A stretch of DNA of 33,185 nt, taken from Odoribacter sp. (GTDB taxonomy: Bacteria > Bacteroidota > Bacteroidia > Bacteroidales > Marinifilaceae). The notes beneath the pieces are model-generated. The model ran no database searches, was not told the origin of the DNA, and worked only from the letters and a program-made list of their open reading frames with translations. This document shows positions 7,582 through 16,818 of this stretch, one piece after another (the first letter of the stretch is position 1; each line of letters begins with the position of its first letter). Where the stretch lies: the NCBI GenBank assembly GCA_020024465.1, contig JAHHTT010000023.1:1-33185 (forward strand), read 5' to 3'. Both the position numbers and the translations under genes were made by a program.

Positions 7582-8340
7582 TTATTTCTTTGTCCAGACG
7601 GATTTGGCAATACAATGGGTCAAAGAGTCCGATTCGTCCCGTACCTGATGAGACACAAGCATCTGTCCGTTTTCTTCCTCTATCCGGTAAGAAGAGTAAA
7701 TCCTGCTGTCAGGCATAATCTCATGAGCATAAATCACTTCCACATCTATCAATACATATGTCTTCAAAAACTCAAACGGCAGAGAATTAGTCAGCCAGCG
7801 CATATATGAAGCCTGGGTCACATGTCCATTAAAATCTATATTGTCAAACGTCGCATCAAAATAGCGCCCGCCTTGCGAAGTCATGGCAAATTCCTTTTCA
7901 TTCAGAATGGATTTTATCTGTAAATGAGGAATCTGATGGCCGGCACTGATATTCACCACCCTCTCCGGCTGACGCAAAGGACGACGGCGATTCAGGTCAA
8001 TATACATCCACTCAGAAGTAGCACGTACCAATTCCTCGCCATTTTCACGAATCATGCGATAATCACGCAAAGCAAAAAGACGCTCTACTCCGGACGGCCA
8101 GGTTTCAATATATACTTCTTCATTCTCACCGGGCATCTTGTTCAAACAGATATGCAGACGGTGAAGCATCCAAGTAGCTCCGACAGCATTCAGCGTTTCA
8201 ACATCCACACCATAGAATTTGGTCTGCACCTCAGCCACATCATTAAACAAATCACATAATGTCTTGACAAATAATCTTCCCTTATAATTAGTATAATGTT
8301 TGAAGATTTTTACTTTCTCAATATATTTCGTTACTTGCAT
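7582..8340 (-). CDS. Acyl-ACP thioesterase (FatA/FatB-like)
   Basis: A 252-residue cytoplasmic enzyme with two hot-dog repeats, expected to hydrolyse acyl-ACP to free fatty acid. The first repeat includes GATWMLHRLHICLNKMP and the segment EVYIETWPSGVERLFALRDY, typical of the plant and bacterial acyl-ACP thioesterase family. The second repeat has IDFNGHVTQASYMRW, with N171 and H173 matching the catalytic NxH pattern. The length is normal for bacterial members. It lies 27 bases downstream of murB on the same strand and has no promoter of its own that I can see, so the two are probably co-transcribed. The protein starts MQVTKYIEKVKIFKHY and has no signal peptide. Confidence 0.88.
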   Translation of the reverse strand: MQVTKYIEKVKIFKHYTNYKGRLFVKTLCDLFNDVAEVQTKFYGVDVETLNAVGATWMLHRLHICLNKMPGENEEVYIETWPSGVERLFALRDYRMIRENGEELVRATSEWMYIDLNRRRPLRQPERVVNISAGHQIPHLQIKSILNEKEFAMTSQGGRYFDATFDNIDFNGHVTQASYMRWLTNSLPFEFLKTYVLIDVEVIYAHEIMPDSRIYSSYRIEEENGQMLVSHQVRDESDSLTHCIAKSVWTKK

Positions 8341-8367
8341 ATCATTTATATATTTGTCTGAAACACA

Positions 8368-9381
8368 TCATAAAACATATACTTCCGGCTCGATCATAAC
8401 CCCGAATTTCATAAATACACTTTTCTTGATTTCATTGGCAAGATGCGAAATTTCCAATCCGCTCGCACCTCCATGATTGACCAGCACAAGCGCCTGCTTT
8501 TCATAGACTCCGGCACGTCCCAGTGTTTTACCTTTCCAACCGCATTGTTCAATCAGCCAGCCGGCAGCCAATTTGCAACGCTCCCCATCCACCGGATAGA
8601 GCGGTATCCCAGGATACTGCCCGGCCAATTTCCCGGCAAAAGCACGACTGACTACCGGATTTTTAAAGAAACTGCCGGCATTAGGCAATTCTTTTACATC
8701 CGGCAACTTGGCCTGCCGGATACGGATGATGGCCTGCCGGACGGTTTCCAATGAAATTTCACATTCCATCTTCTCCAGTTCTCCCTTTACATTTCCATAG
8801 TCCAAACAGAATTGAGGATTTTTGGACAAACAGAATGTCACATGAGTTATAATAAAACGATTTTTCCACTCCTGCTTGAAAATACTGTCCCGATAAGCAA
8901 AACGGCACTCTGCAGCAGTAATCTTTACACATTGGGCCTTTTCCAAATCAACGGCCTCCACAAATTCTATCACGTTTCCCGCTTCCATGCCATAGGCCCC
9001 GACATTCTGCACGGGAGCAGCCCCGACATGACCCGGAATCAGCGAAAGATTTTCCACCCCTCCATATCCATGACCGACAGCCCATGCGACAAAATCATCC
9101 CACACAACTCCTGCCCCTACCCGCACCTTTATCCGCTGTTCGTCTTCTCCCGTCACAACCATGTCCTTCATTACCGGATAAAAAACAGTGCCGTCAAAAT
9201 CTTCAGTAAACAGGAAATCGCTTCCTCCACCCAAAATCAATACCTCAAAAGGATTCCACTCGTATGCAGCCACAAAATCCAACAATCCCTTCACATCATC
9301 CGCCTCGACAAAATATTTACAACAGACATCAATATCAAAAGTATTGTAAGGCTTCAGGCTATAATTTTCACTGATTTTCAT
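8368..9381 (-). CDS. murB: UDP-N-acetylenolpyruvoylglucosamine reductase
   Basis: A 337-residue FAD enzyme that reduces UDP-GlcNAc-enolpyruvate to UDP-MurNAc in peptidoglycan synthesis. The N-terminal FAD-binding domain shows LILGGGSDFLF; the middle has PGHVGAAPVQNVGAYG; the catalytic serine is in NAGSFFKNP at residue 237; and the C-terminal glutamates are in IEPEVYVL at residues 331-333. The length and the extra central segments fit the E. coli-like type I MurB. It begins MKISENYSLKPYNTF, the usual N-terminus for the family. The gene diverges from the rRNA methyltransferase gene, and the acyl-ACP thioesterase gene follows it. Confidence 0.95.
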   Translation of the reverse strand: MKISENYSLKPYNTFDIDVCCKYFVEADDVKGLLDFVAAYEWNPFEVLILGGGSDFLFTEDFDGTVFYPVMKDMVVTGEDEQRIKVRVGAGVVWDDFVAWAVGHGYGGVENLSLIPGHVGAAPVQNVGAYGMEAGNVIEFVEAVDLEKAQCVKITAAECRFAYRDSIFKQEWKNRFIITHVTFCLSKNPQFCLDYGNVKGELEKMECEISLETVRQAIIRIRQAKLPDVKELPNAGSFFKNPVVSRAFAGKLAGQYPGIPLYPVDGERCKLAAGWLIEQCGWKGKTLGRAGVYEKQALVLVNHGGASGLEISHLANEIKKSVFMKFGVMIEPEVYVL

Positions 9382-9411
9382 ACTTTATTCTTAGTAATAA
9401 CTCTAAATATC

Positions 9412-9419
9412 TATCTTTG
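9412..9419 (+). promoter_or_regulatory. -7 box for the rRNA methyltransferase/prmA unit
   Basis: TATCTTTG matches TAnnTTTG exactly. The expected start of transcription is near 9426, giving a very short leader before the ATG at 9440. The box is one arm of an inverted repeat with the minus-strand box at 9425-9432. Confidence 0.7.
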
Positions 9420-9424
9420 TACTG

Positions 9425-9432
9425 CAAAGATA
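9425..9432 (-). promoter_or_regulatory. -7 box for murB
   Basis: On the minus strand this is TATCTTTG followed by C, an exact TAnnTTTG match. The expected transcription start near 9418 gives a leader of about 37 bases to the murB ATG at 9381. It faces the plus-strand box across five bases. Confidence 0.7.
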
Positions 9433-9439
9433 CAGAAAC

Positions 9440-10828
9440 ATGAGCACTTTACCCGCCACATTTGAAGAAAGAATAAAAAAAGAATTCAAGGATGAAGCAA
9501 CGGCTTTTATTGCAGCCCTGCAAAGCCCGGCCCCTACAAGCATCCGCCTGAATCCGGGGAAAATATCCCCAATAAATCAACCCGGAATAATCTCCCGTTG
9601 CGAAAAAACGGTGGAATGGTGTCCGGAAGGCTATTATCTGCCAGAACGGCCACTGTTCACCCTCGACCCCTGTCTGCACGGCGGAGCCTATTATGTACAG
9701 GAGGCTTCCTCCATGTTTCTAAAATATGTCCTGGAGCAGGTGCTCCCTTCTTCGCCCGTCAGAATGCTGGACTTATGCGCAGCTCCCGGAGGCAAATCCA
9801 CACTGGCGGCTACCGTACTACCGCAAGGCAGCCTGCTGGTTTCCAACGAAGTCATCCGTCCCCGTGCTGCTGTCTTAAAAGAAAACATTATCAAATGGGG
9901 CCATGACAATATCGTTGTCACCAACAACGATCCGGCCGACTTCTGTCAACTGGAAGGGGCTTTTGACATCATTCTGACCGATGCCCCCTGTTCCGGTGAA
10001 GGAATGTTCCGCAAAGATGCCGAAGCCGTCAAAGAATGGAGCGAAAACAATATCCGCCTATGCAGCGAACGCCAACGGAGAATCTTATCGGATATTTGGA
10101 GCTGCCTGCGCCCCGGCGGCATTTTAATATACAGCACCTGTACATACAACCGGCAGGAGAACGAAAATATCCTGGAATGGCTGCTTTCCGCTTACAAGGC
10201 CGAAAGTATTGAAATCCGTCACTCGTTCGAAGGGATTACACCGGCAGACTCCCAAGCGTACGGTTACCGGTTTTATCCTCATAAAACTGTCGGCGAAGGC
10301 TTTTTCATCGGAGTAATCCGCAAGACTGACGGTAAGGAATATTCTTCCGGAAAAATCAAGAAAGACAAAAGCAACAAACCCTGTCCGATACCGTCTGAAC
10401 TTCGGCCGTATATCCAAAAACCGGACAACTATTCTCCCTGGCAGGATAAAAATACATGGAGAATCGTTCCTGCGGAACACGCCGGATTTATCCAACAACT
10501 TGAACGTCAATTACGAATCGTTTACAAAGGCTGCGAACTGGCTGAAATCAACAATAAGAAAATCAGACTTCTGCCGGCTTCCGCCCTATGGCAGGGACTT
10601 AACCGACAAGCATGTACGGTCTATGAAACAGACTATCAGACGGCCTTGACATTCCTGAAAAAAGAAGAGATACCACTACCTCCCGAACTATCCGGCAACT
10701 GGTTGCTGGTGTCCTATCATGGAATCGGCTTGGGCTGGTGTAAAAACTTAGGCAACCGACTCAATAACTACTATCCCAAAGAATGGAGAATACGAATGCA
10801 ACTCAATGAAAACTATATACATAATTAA
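9440..10828 (+). CDS. rRNA (cytosine-C5) methyltransferase, NOL1/NOP2/Sun family (RsmF-like)
   Basis: A 462-residue SAM-dependent RNA methyltransferase. The SAM motif is DLCAAPGGKS from residue 111. The two family cysteines are present: C184 in APCSGEGMFRKD and C234 in STCTYNRQENE. The C-terminal part (after about residue 300) ends in a PUA-like region with GIGLGWCKNLGNRLNNYYP, as in RsmF, which methylates 16S rRNA; the exact target here is an inference. The start ATG lies just after the -7 box. The gene is 12 bases upstream of prmA, so a ribosome-modification pair is transcribed together. Confidence 0.9.
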   Translation: MSTLPATFEERIKKEFKDEATAFIAALQSPAPTSIRLNPGKISPINQPGIISRCEKTVEWCPEGYYLPERPLFTLDPCLHGGAYYVQEASSMFLKYVLEQVLPSSPVRMLDLCAAPGGKSTLAATVLPQGSLLVSNEVIRPRAAVLKENIIKWGHDNIVVTNNDPADFCQLEGAFDIILTDAPCSGEGMFRKDAEAVKEWSENNIRLCSERQRRILSDIWSCLRPGGILIYSTCTYNRQENENILEWLLSAYKAESIEIRHSFEGITPADSQAYGYRFYPHKTVGEGFFIGVIRKTDGKEYSSGKIKKDKSNKPCPIPSELRPYIQKPDNYSPWQDKNTWRIVPAEHAGFIQQLERQLRIVYKGCELAEINNKKIRLLPASALWQGLNRQACTVYETDYQTALTFLKKEEIPLPPELSGNWLLVSYHGIGLGWCKNLGNRLNNYYPKEWRIRMQLNENYIHN

Positions 10829-10840
10829 TAAAATATCATT

Positions 10841-11695
10841 ATGACGTACACCGAAATAAAGTTTAGCATAAATCCTTACGAAGAAGCTGTTGCAGATGCT
10901 CTGATAGCCGGATTAAGCGATATCGGTTATGATGGATTTTCATATAACGATGATGGATTTACCGCCTACATAAACAAAGAACGGTATAATGCCAAAGCCA
11001 TTGAAGAACTGGAAATCCGAAAATACTTTTCAGAATTATACCGGATATCCGTATCGACACAAGAAATTGAAGACCAAGACTGGAATAAAGTATGGGAAGA
11101 GAATTTCACACCCATTGTCGTTGACAACCGCATTCTGGTACGGGCCGGTTTTCATCAGCCGATTCCCGGCATCAGCTATGAAATCATTATCGAGCCCAAA
11201 ATGAGTTTCGGTACGGGCCATCATGCAACCACAGCCCTAATGTTGCATGCCATACTGGAACATGCTCCTGAAATTCAAAACAAACGCGTATTGGATATGG
11301 GATGCGGCACCGGTATTCTCTCCATCATGGCCTCCAAAGTCAAGGCCCGCGAAGTTGTAGGCATAGACATTGACGAATGGGCCTACAATAATGCAATGGA
11401 AAATCTGCAAAACAATCACACCAATAACATCTCCATCAAAATCGGCAATGCATCGCTGCTGACGGCAGAACAACCTTTTAATGTAATATTAGCCAACATC
11501 AACCGCAACATTCTGCTTAATGACATGGAGCATTATAACGCATGCCTCCTACCAGACGGATTACTGATTATGAGCGGATTTTATGAAAAAGATCTCCCCA
11601 TGATCCGTAAAAAGGCCGAATCTTTAGGAATTCAATTCATCAGCTACCAGAAAAAAGAACAATGGGTAGCCAGTGTCTTTCACAAAAAATCATAG
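10841..11695 (+). CDS. prmA: Ribosomal protein L11 methyltransferase
   Basis: A 284-residue SAM-dependent methyltransferase that trimethylates ribosomal protein L11. The N-terminal substrate-recognition domain is followed by IIEPKMSFGTGHHATT, a hallmark of PrmA, then SAM motif I LDMGCGTGILS (residues about 151-161), VVGIDIDEWA, and the catalytic-site motif ILANINRNIL. The length is normal. It follows the rRNA methyltransferase gene after 12 bases and ends before a perfect 17-bp hairpin shared with the convergent pilus operon. Confidence 0.95.
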   Translation: MTYTEIKFSINPYEEAVADALIAGLSDIGYDGFSYNDDGFTAYINKERYNAKAIEELEIRKYFSELYRISVSTQEIEDQDWNKVWEENFTPIVVDNRILVRAGFHQPIPGISYEIIIEPKMSFGTGHHATTALMLHAILEHAPEIQNKRVLDMGCGTGILSIMASKVKAREVVGIDIDEWAYNNAMENLQNNHTNNISIKIGNASLLTAEQPFNVILANINRNILLNDMEHYNACLLPDGLLIMSGFYEKDLPMIRKKAESLGIQFISYQKKEQWVASVFHKKS

Positions 11696-11716
11696 CCAAA
11701 TTCCATTTCTGACAAT

Positions 11717-11762
11717 AATCAATGGGTATTGTTTTCAATGAATTTAACAATACCCATTGATT
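11717..11762. terminator. Bidirectional hairpin between prmA and the pilus operon
   Basis: The 17-base arms at 11717-11733 and 11746-11762 are perfectly complementary (AATCAATGGGTATTGTT and its complement), with a 12-base loop. It lies between two converging genes and is likely to end both transcripts. No clear T run follows on either strand. Confidence 0.65.
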
Positions 11763-11795
11763 GTATGAAAAAATAAACATCAGAAATTTAAAACT

Positions 11796-14700
11796 TTACC
11801 TGATATCATGGATCGCACGCATATAAAAGAATACCGGTTCAACATTATCATTAGCAGTACGATCTTTGGATATACGTTTAATAAAATTACTCTTGATATT
11901 CCAATAAGGGATATTAGTGGATTGAGGACCGAGATTGTCACTCTTTGTCAAAGAAATAATAGACCCGTTTTTTCCTCCAAACCATTCTTCAGGGAAAGAC
12001 ATACTTAAAATTGCAGCCTCCCGCAAATTAGGAACACGCCAATGATGCAAATCGGCACCGATGGGATCTTCATAATAATTATAAGCCAAAGTATGTTCAG
12101 GACCATGATACCGATAAACATCTACCAGATCATCGGAAATTCCTTCCGGTCCGTCTGTCCAGACGCCAGCCATTTGCCACCAGGTCCGAGGGATGCCATC
12201 TATATGGGGATACGGGTTATTATCCAATGAGTTACGATAAGACTTATAGCCTATTTTATGCTTGGCCACCACAAACTCACGATACAGCCAATTCTGTTTC
12301 TGCTCATGCGTATGATGTCCCAATTCGCCCACATCGACATAATCACGAAACGCATCCACATTTATCTTATTCAATATAATATAATAATTATACCCGTTGA
12401 CACGCTCTTCATAAGGAACCGGACTTCCGTCTTTTGTCCTACTGACAATATAAATCGGATCTTGCATTAAAATTTTAGAATCCGATGTATTTTCAAAAGC
12501 CAATCCCGTACTGGTATTTCCAAATTGAGTCAGCATACGGGCCATCCGAATTCCATAAACGACCTCTTTACCCGCCGCATCATATCTACCTTTTGAACAT
12601 CCCTCTTCTGCCCAAAATATCCGAGCATGTTCATTATTGCTACTACTCATATAATGAGCCAAAGGTATTCCTTTTATCCAGTCCTCACCACTCATTCCAC
12701 TTTTTAAAACAATGGATTTTTCTCTTTCAAACAATGGATTTTCAAAAACCGGAGAGCCTCCAAGAAAGCAAAGCGTATACTGGTCTACTGCAGGGATAAA
12801 CCAACGTACTTCATCAGCATCCAGCCGGTTATTCCTGTTCAAATCACGGTTGCGTGCATACACAGCCCATTGCCCCCGTCTATTATTGCGTCCCTCTGTG
12901 GTGGAATTCGCTACAAAATTGCTGTTATCCAGTTCTCTGCTCCGCGCTTTCTCCGAATAATACCCTTGTGCCTCGCTCCAGGGAATTACATGTTGCCCGC
13001 TATTATACCACTGCATTGTATTATAGAGCCCGTTATCAAGAGTATTCCCTGCAAAATAATGTTCTTCATATCTCCGACAATTGTATTTAGCCCGAAATTC
13101 ATCAATCCCCTCTATTCCAAAAGCCACTTGCGGCACAACCTGCCCACGATTTGCATTCACCGCATAAAGCGTTTGGATTGACTTCTGATAAATCACTACA
13201 TGTGCATCAGCATACCAGCTTTCATTATCCGCACTAAATTCCTCTTTTTCCATAAAAAGAAGCAATTCCCGGCGAGGTTGGTTGCAGAATTTTGTCCAGT
13301 CGGTCCGTGCTTTTGTTACAGGATCAAAATCATAATAAAACTCGTCTACATAAAATGTAAAATACAATTTTTGCATATCAGCAGGTCTCCCTGATTTTTT
13401 CCACTTAACAAAATAAGTCCATACCAATTTCGAAAATTCCGAAACATTCAATAACTGATAAGGATGATCCTCGTCCTTATCATGCGTCAACTGACCGTTT
13501 TTATCCAAATAGCTTTGCTGGTCCGTATATCCTCCATGTGTTTGAGAATAAAGTATTCCATTCCCATTTTCATCGATCAAGGATCGGCCCGGCCTGTTTG
13601 GAGTGCCATGCCAGGCAAAATGTACCCAATCCAAATCATGTCCGCGGATACCTTCCACTTCCACTCCGTCTTTATCTACAAATCCCACTTCTCCGTTTTC
13701 CTTTATATGCATGGTAATCCGCATTTTTTCATATGGCGTTAATAAACCGAAAGAAAATCCATCATCGTAATTTTCCGGCATCCGGGCAAAATCTATTACA
13801 AGATTCCTGGTTTCATAATGAGAATCAAGTTCATAAAGATGCTGGCTTTCCACTACCAATCCTTCTGCCCCGGGCTGTTTTTCCTGCTCCAGAATATTTC
13901 CTTTATTCTCACGGGTGGCTTCCAGTTTGATATTCTCTACTCCAGCTACTTTAATTGTGTAAATATAATGATGGTTGCGTAATACATTATAGTCATTCAG
14001 CTTTTTCTTAAAGTCATCAAAATCAACTATTTCTTGTTTTACCGGTTCAGCATTCATATCATAATTGCCACCTCCGACATAACCTAAATGCACCCGATAA
14101 ACAACCGTTGCACTACGTGCACGTTTGGCTGCTTCCTCCTTTGTCCGTACCGGCTGCTGCATTTCATTCAGGTAAGGATGTGTATCAAACGATATGTCCG
14201 GATGGCTATCCCTGTCCTTTCTTCTTTTTACAGGCTCCTGTGGATTATAATACTTGCCTGTCAATACCAGATAACTGGAATTTTTCGGAGCATACTTATA
14301 ATTCACATTTTCTACAAATATTTCCTGATCATTATTGTCCGGGACATTGGGGACGTACTCTGTCCCATCTTCTTTTCTCTTGTTTTCTTCCTCACGCAGG
14401 GTATAGGCAAAAGTTGTAAACTTATTGGGATAAACAACTCTTTCTCCATCATAAAAAGCAGATGATATATCCGAAGGTTTGACACTCTCTCCTCCCTTCA
14501 GATTGTATTTTTCATTATAAACATCGGCTATCGTCTTTAAGTCTATCTCATCAAACGACTCATTTGCATTAAGTTTATCTATATTGAAATTTTCAAACTG
14601 ATAATAAGAAAAAGTCCATCCTTTGGTAGAAGTAGGCGTGATGTCCCGCTTAAACAATTTACTAACGGCATATTCATTCGCTGACATCCGTTCTCCTTCC

Positions 14701-15596
14701 CAAAAAATATTTTCAGAAACAGGGATATTGACTATCTGCCAGGATTTCAATTGAAAATAAGCACCCGGTATTTTTTTCAATTCTCCGTCCGGTTCTATAT
14801 TTACAGTAATTTTAGCATCCAATCTATGTGCAAAAATAGCAACCGGTTCTCCTTGCTCACTGCTTCCTAATGGCCGACAAGCCTTTCCGGTAAAAAAATC
14901 CTTTATTTTTATTTTTCCATTTCCATCAGCCTCCAATACAAACAGACACTGACTGCCCAATGTATAATCATGCTTCTCCACCGTCGACAGAAAACCACTC
15001 ATCAAATGGTGTCCCTGCATACGCTCAACATTCACTTCCTTAACTCCGTTCCCGCTTTCCTTGTCGAAGGTAGTGTATAAAGAAGCTGACAGGCGTTTCA
15101 GCGACTGTAAAGAGGTCAGCGTGTCACATTGTGCCAACAATTCTTTATCATTGGCAACTCCCTGCACGTTTGAATAGCCCAAATTAATGATAGCAAAAAT
15201 AGCAGCTTTATTACAACTCAATGTCGGTATATTCAACTCATTTACATGAAAAGTTTCACTCCCCTCTTGAACCTCCTGAACAGAAGATGTCATATCATAA
15301 AAATATCTACGTGAAAGTATTTTGCAATGCCCGGGACCTTTTTCAGATTCGTTCATATCAATAACAAAGACATAGGCTGAATGCACATGTTGCTCTGTCG
15401 TCAATACTGTCCCCCGGGTTGATATTTTGTGTTCGGAAAAATTACCGGGCAGTAAGGATAAATCCAATTCACCGGAAATACCTTCCTCTACGCGTTGTGC
15501 CCAAGGCAGTTCTTCTCTCCAGTCATCTTTACAGGCGGACAATGACAGGACAATGATTCCAACAAATAGGATATGGGTATAAAATAAATATTTCAT
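11796..15596 (-). CDS. Large DUF4906-like pilus-associated lipoprotein, possible tip adhesin
   Basis: A 1266-residue lipoprotein precursor, last gene of the pilus operon. The start at 15596 gives MKYLFYTHILFVGIIVLSLS then AC, a lipobox with C22 and KDD after it; the upstream in-frame ATG at 15641 would overlap the preceding gene. The N-terminal part resembles pilin N-domains (HSAYVFVIDMNE). The middle has VLRNHHYIYTIKVAGVENIKLEA, like DUF4906 proteins. Residues 918-929 are a canonical EF-hand loop, DLNRNNRLDADE. The C-terminus has DLHHWRVPNLREAAILSMSF, like FISUMP-type domains, and ends VFFYMRAIHDIR. Size and position recall the P. gingivalis Mfa5 tip protein, but I see no MIDAS motif (DxSxS) and do not call a vWA domain. 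The tip role is an inference. Confidence 0.8.
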   Translation of the reverse strand: MKYLFYTHILFVGIIVLSLSACKDDWREELPWAQRVEEGISGELDLSLLPGNFSEHKISTRGTVLTTEQHVHSAYVFVIDMNESEKGPGHCKILSRRYFYDMTSSVQEVQEGSETFHVNELNIPTLSCNKAAIFAIINLGYSNVQGVANDKELLAQCDTLTSLQSLKRLSASLYTTFDKESGNGVKEVNVERMQGHHLMSGFLSTVEKHDYTLGSQCLFVLEADGNGKIKIKDFFTGKACRPLGSSEQGEPVAIFAHRLDAKITVNIEPDGELKKIPGAYFQLKSWQIVNIPVSENIFWEGERMSANEYAVSKLFKRDITPTSTKGWTFSYYQFENFNIDKLNANESFDEIDLKTIADVYNEKYNLKGGESVKPSDISSAFYDGERVVYPNKFTTFAYTLREEENKRKEDGTEYVPNVPDNNDQEIFVENVNYKYAPKNSSYLVLTGKYYNPQEPVKRRKDRDSHPDISFDTHPYLNEMQQPVRTKEEAAKRARSATVVYRVHLGYVGGGNYDMNAEPVKQEIVDFDDFKKKLNDYNVLRNHHYIYTIKVAGVENIKLEATRENKGNILEQEKQPGAEGLVVESQHLYELDSHYETRNLVIDFARMPENYDDGFSFGLLTPYEKMRITMHIKENGEVGFVDKDGVEVEGIRGHDLDWVHFAWHGTPNRPGRSLIDENGNGILYSQTHGGYTDQQSYLDKNGQLTHDKDEDHPYQLLNVSEFSKLVWTYFVKWKKSGRPADMQKLYFTFYVDEFYYDFDPVTKARTDWTKFCNQPRRELLLFMEKEEFSADNESWYADAHVVIYQKSIQTLYAVNANRGQVVPQVAFGIEGIDEFRAKYNCRRYEEHYFAGNTLDNGLYNTMQWYNSGQHVIPWSEAQGYYSEKARSRELDNSNFVANSTTEGRNNRRGQWAVYARNRDLNRNNRLDADEVRWFIPAVDQYTLCFLGGSPVFENPLFEREKSIVLKSGMSGEDWIKGIPLAHYMSSSNNEHARIFWAEEGCSKGRYDAAGKEVVYGIRMARMLTQFGNTSTGLAFENTSDSKILMQDPIYIVSRTKDGSPVPYEERVNGYNYYIILNKINVDAFRDYVDVGELGHHTHEQKQNWLYREFVVAKHKIGYKSYRNSLDNNPYPHIDGIPRTWWQMAGVWTDGPEGISDDLVDVYRYHGPEHTLAYNYYEDPIGADLHHWRVPNLREAAILSMSFPEEWFGGKNGSIISLTKSDNLGPQSTNIPYWNIKSNFIKRISKDRTANDNVEPVFFYMRAIHDIR

Positions 15597-15618
15597 TACA
15601 ATACGATTGATTTTAAAA

Positions 15619-16818
15619 TTATTCAAAAGGAGGAATATCATCCACTTGTGTTTCTATCCAAGGATGGGTTGTCACCTGTAAATCCAATTTATTGCTGACT
15701 GTATTGATATAGCATATCACATGATATGTATAATTGCGCATTATCCCATGGTGTCTTTTACCCGGCCAATAATTCGGGTCATACAAACGGGCAAAAGCCC
15801 GCTTGTGTATCTCAGTCCCGTCCTGCAATATAAAATGATAGAAAACTTCCAAAAAAGGGTCGTCTTCCAAAGATGTCCCATTCCATTGAAAAGAATATGT
15901 ATAATAACGAAAAGGTTTAGCCTTAAGGTTTATTGCTCCGGACATCCACGGATAACGGCATACTACATTATACTCCTCACGTGTATCATAAAAGATCCTC
16001 ATGTCCAAATTATCACCCAAATGATACGACATTCCAGACGCCGGCGTAAGATTCCCTATAAACGGTTGCTCGCGACTCCCATTTTTAATAAGAGCTTTCC
16101 CCCACATGGTCGGAGAATTTCCCAGTTGGTAACCGATCTTTTCATCAGAAGTATTAAAAACTTTCGTACGGTTCATAAGCCGGCTGACTCGTACGGAATC
16201 TATGACAATTGCATCGGACTCCTGAATCCCCTGCCAGCCGAATGTATACCATAACCGGCTATACACATGCTCCACCTGCACCACAATCGCCGAACTTGAA
16301 ACGACAACCTGCTTCATATAACCAGCCATCATGGGAGTTTCGAATGAACGGGAAGGATTATTGTCGGCAATGATCTCTTTATTCAAATCCTGTTCATACA
16401 CACAATTCATCCAGTCCTGTCTCTTTTCTTTATTCTCAAGATATTCTTTCACCACCGCAATCGGATTAGCAATAACACAAACAGTAGCATCTCCGTCTTT
16501 AAACCAATCCGGATTCAGATTCTGGATCCGGTATACATCCCCGAGATATAAAGGCGAATCCAGATTCTTGCATTCATAATGCACTCTATCATCTCCTTTA
16601 AAGATGGCATAAAGCAATTCCACCACTTTCCCTTCTTCCGAAAGCAAGCCGACATTGTCCTCTGTCCGTACTCCCACGCCGGAAGTTGAAAAATGCAATT
16701 CGATACCGGCAGGTGCTTCCGAATCAGACCAACGCTCCCTGTTGCCGTGGCTGCATCCATTCATGCTACACCACAACAGACAGCCGATTATAACTATATA
16801 ACAAATCCTCATACTCAT
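15619..16818 (-). CDS. Accessory pilin-like lipoprotein
   Basis: A 399-residue lipoprotein with the signal MSMRICYIVIIGCLLWCSMN then GC (C22). Its ATG overlaps the TGA of the preceding gene in an ATGA arrangement, so translation is probably coupled. The C-terminal part has MRNYTYHVICYINTVSNKL followed by PWIETQ, the RNxxY...PW pattern shared with the pilins of this operon. The N-terminal third has pilin-like features (VVELLYAIFKGDD; TVCVIANPIAVVKEYL). By position it corresponds to accessory subunits such as FimC/FimD or Mfa3/Mfa4 of P. gingivalis; that assignment is inferred from context and not from close similarity. It ends 22 bases before the large DUF4906-like gene. Confidence 0.75.
   Translation of the reverse strand: MSMRICYIVIIGCLLWCSMNGCSHGNRERWSDSEAPAGIELHFSTSGVGVRTEDNVGLLSEEGKVVELLYAIFKGDDRVHYECKNLDSPLYLGDVYRIQNLNPDWFKDGDATVCVIANPIAVVKEYLENKEKRQDWMNCVYEQDLNKEIIADNNPSRSFETPMMAGYMKQVVVSSSAIVVQVEHVYSRLWYTFGWQGIQESDAIVIDSVRVSRLMNRTKVFNTSDEKIGYQLGNSPTMWGKALIKNGSREQPFIGNLTPASGMSYHLGDNLDMRIFYDTREEYNVVCRYPWMSGAINLKAKPFRYYTYSFQWNGTSLEDDPFLEVFYHFILQDGTEIHKRAFARLYDPNYWPGKRHHGIMRNYTYHVICYINTVSNKLDLQVTTHPWIETQVDDIPPFE

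Noticed and set aside
8812..9465. A 217-codon plus-strand frame opposite murB
   Set aside because: It is antisense to murB and runs into the start of the next gene; low-quality composition and no motif.
11796..15596. A von Willebrand A domain in the giant lipoprotein, as in the Mfa5 tip protein
   Set aside because: I looked for a DxSxS MIDAS motif and found only VIDMNESE, which does not fit; the size similarity alone is not enough.
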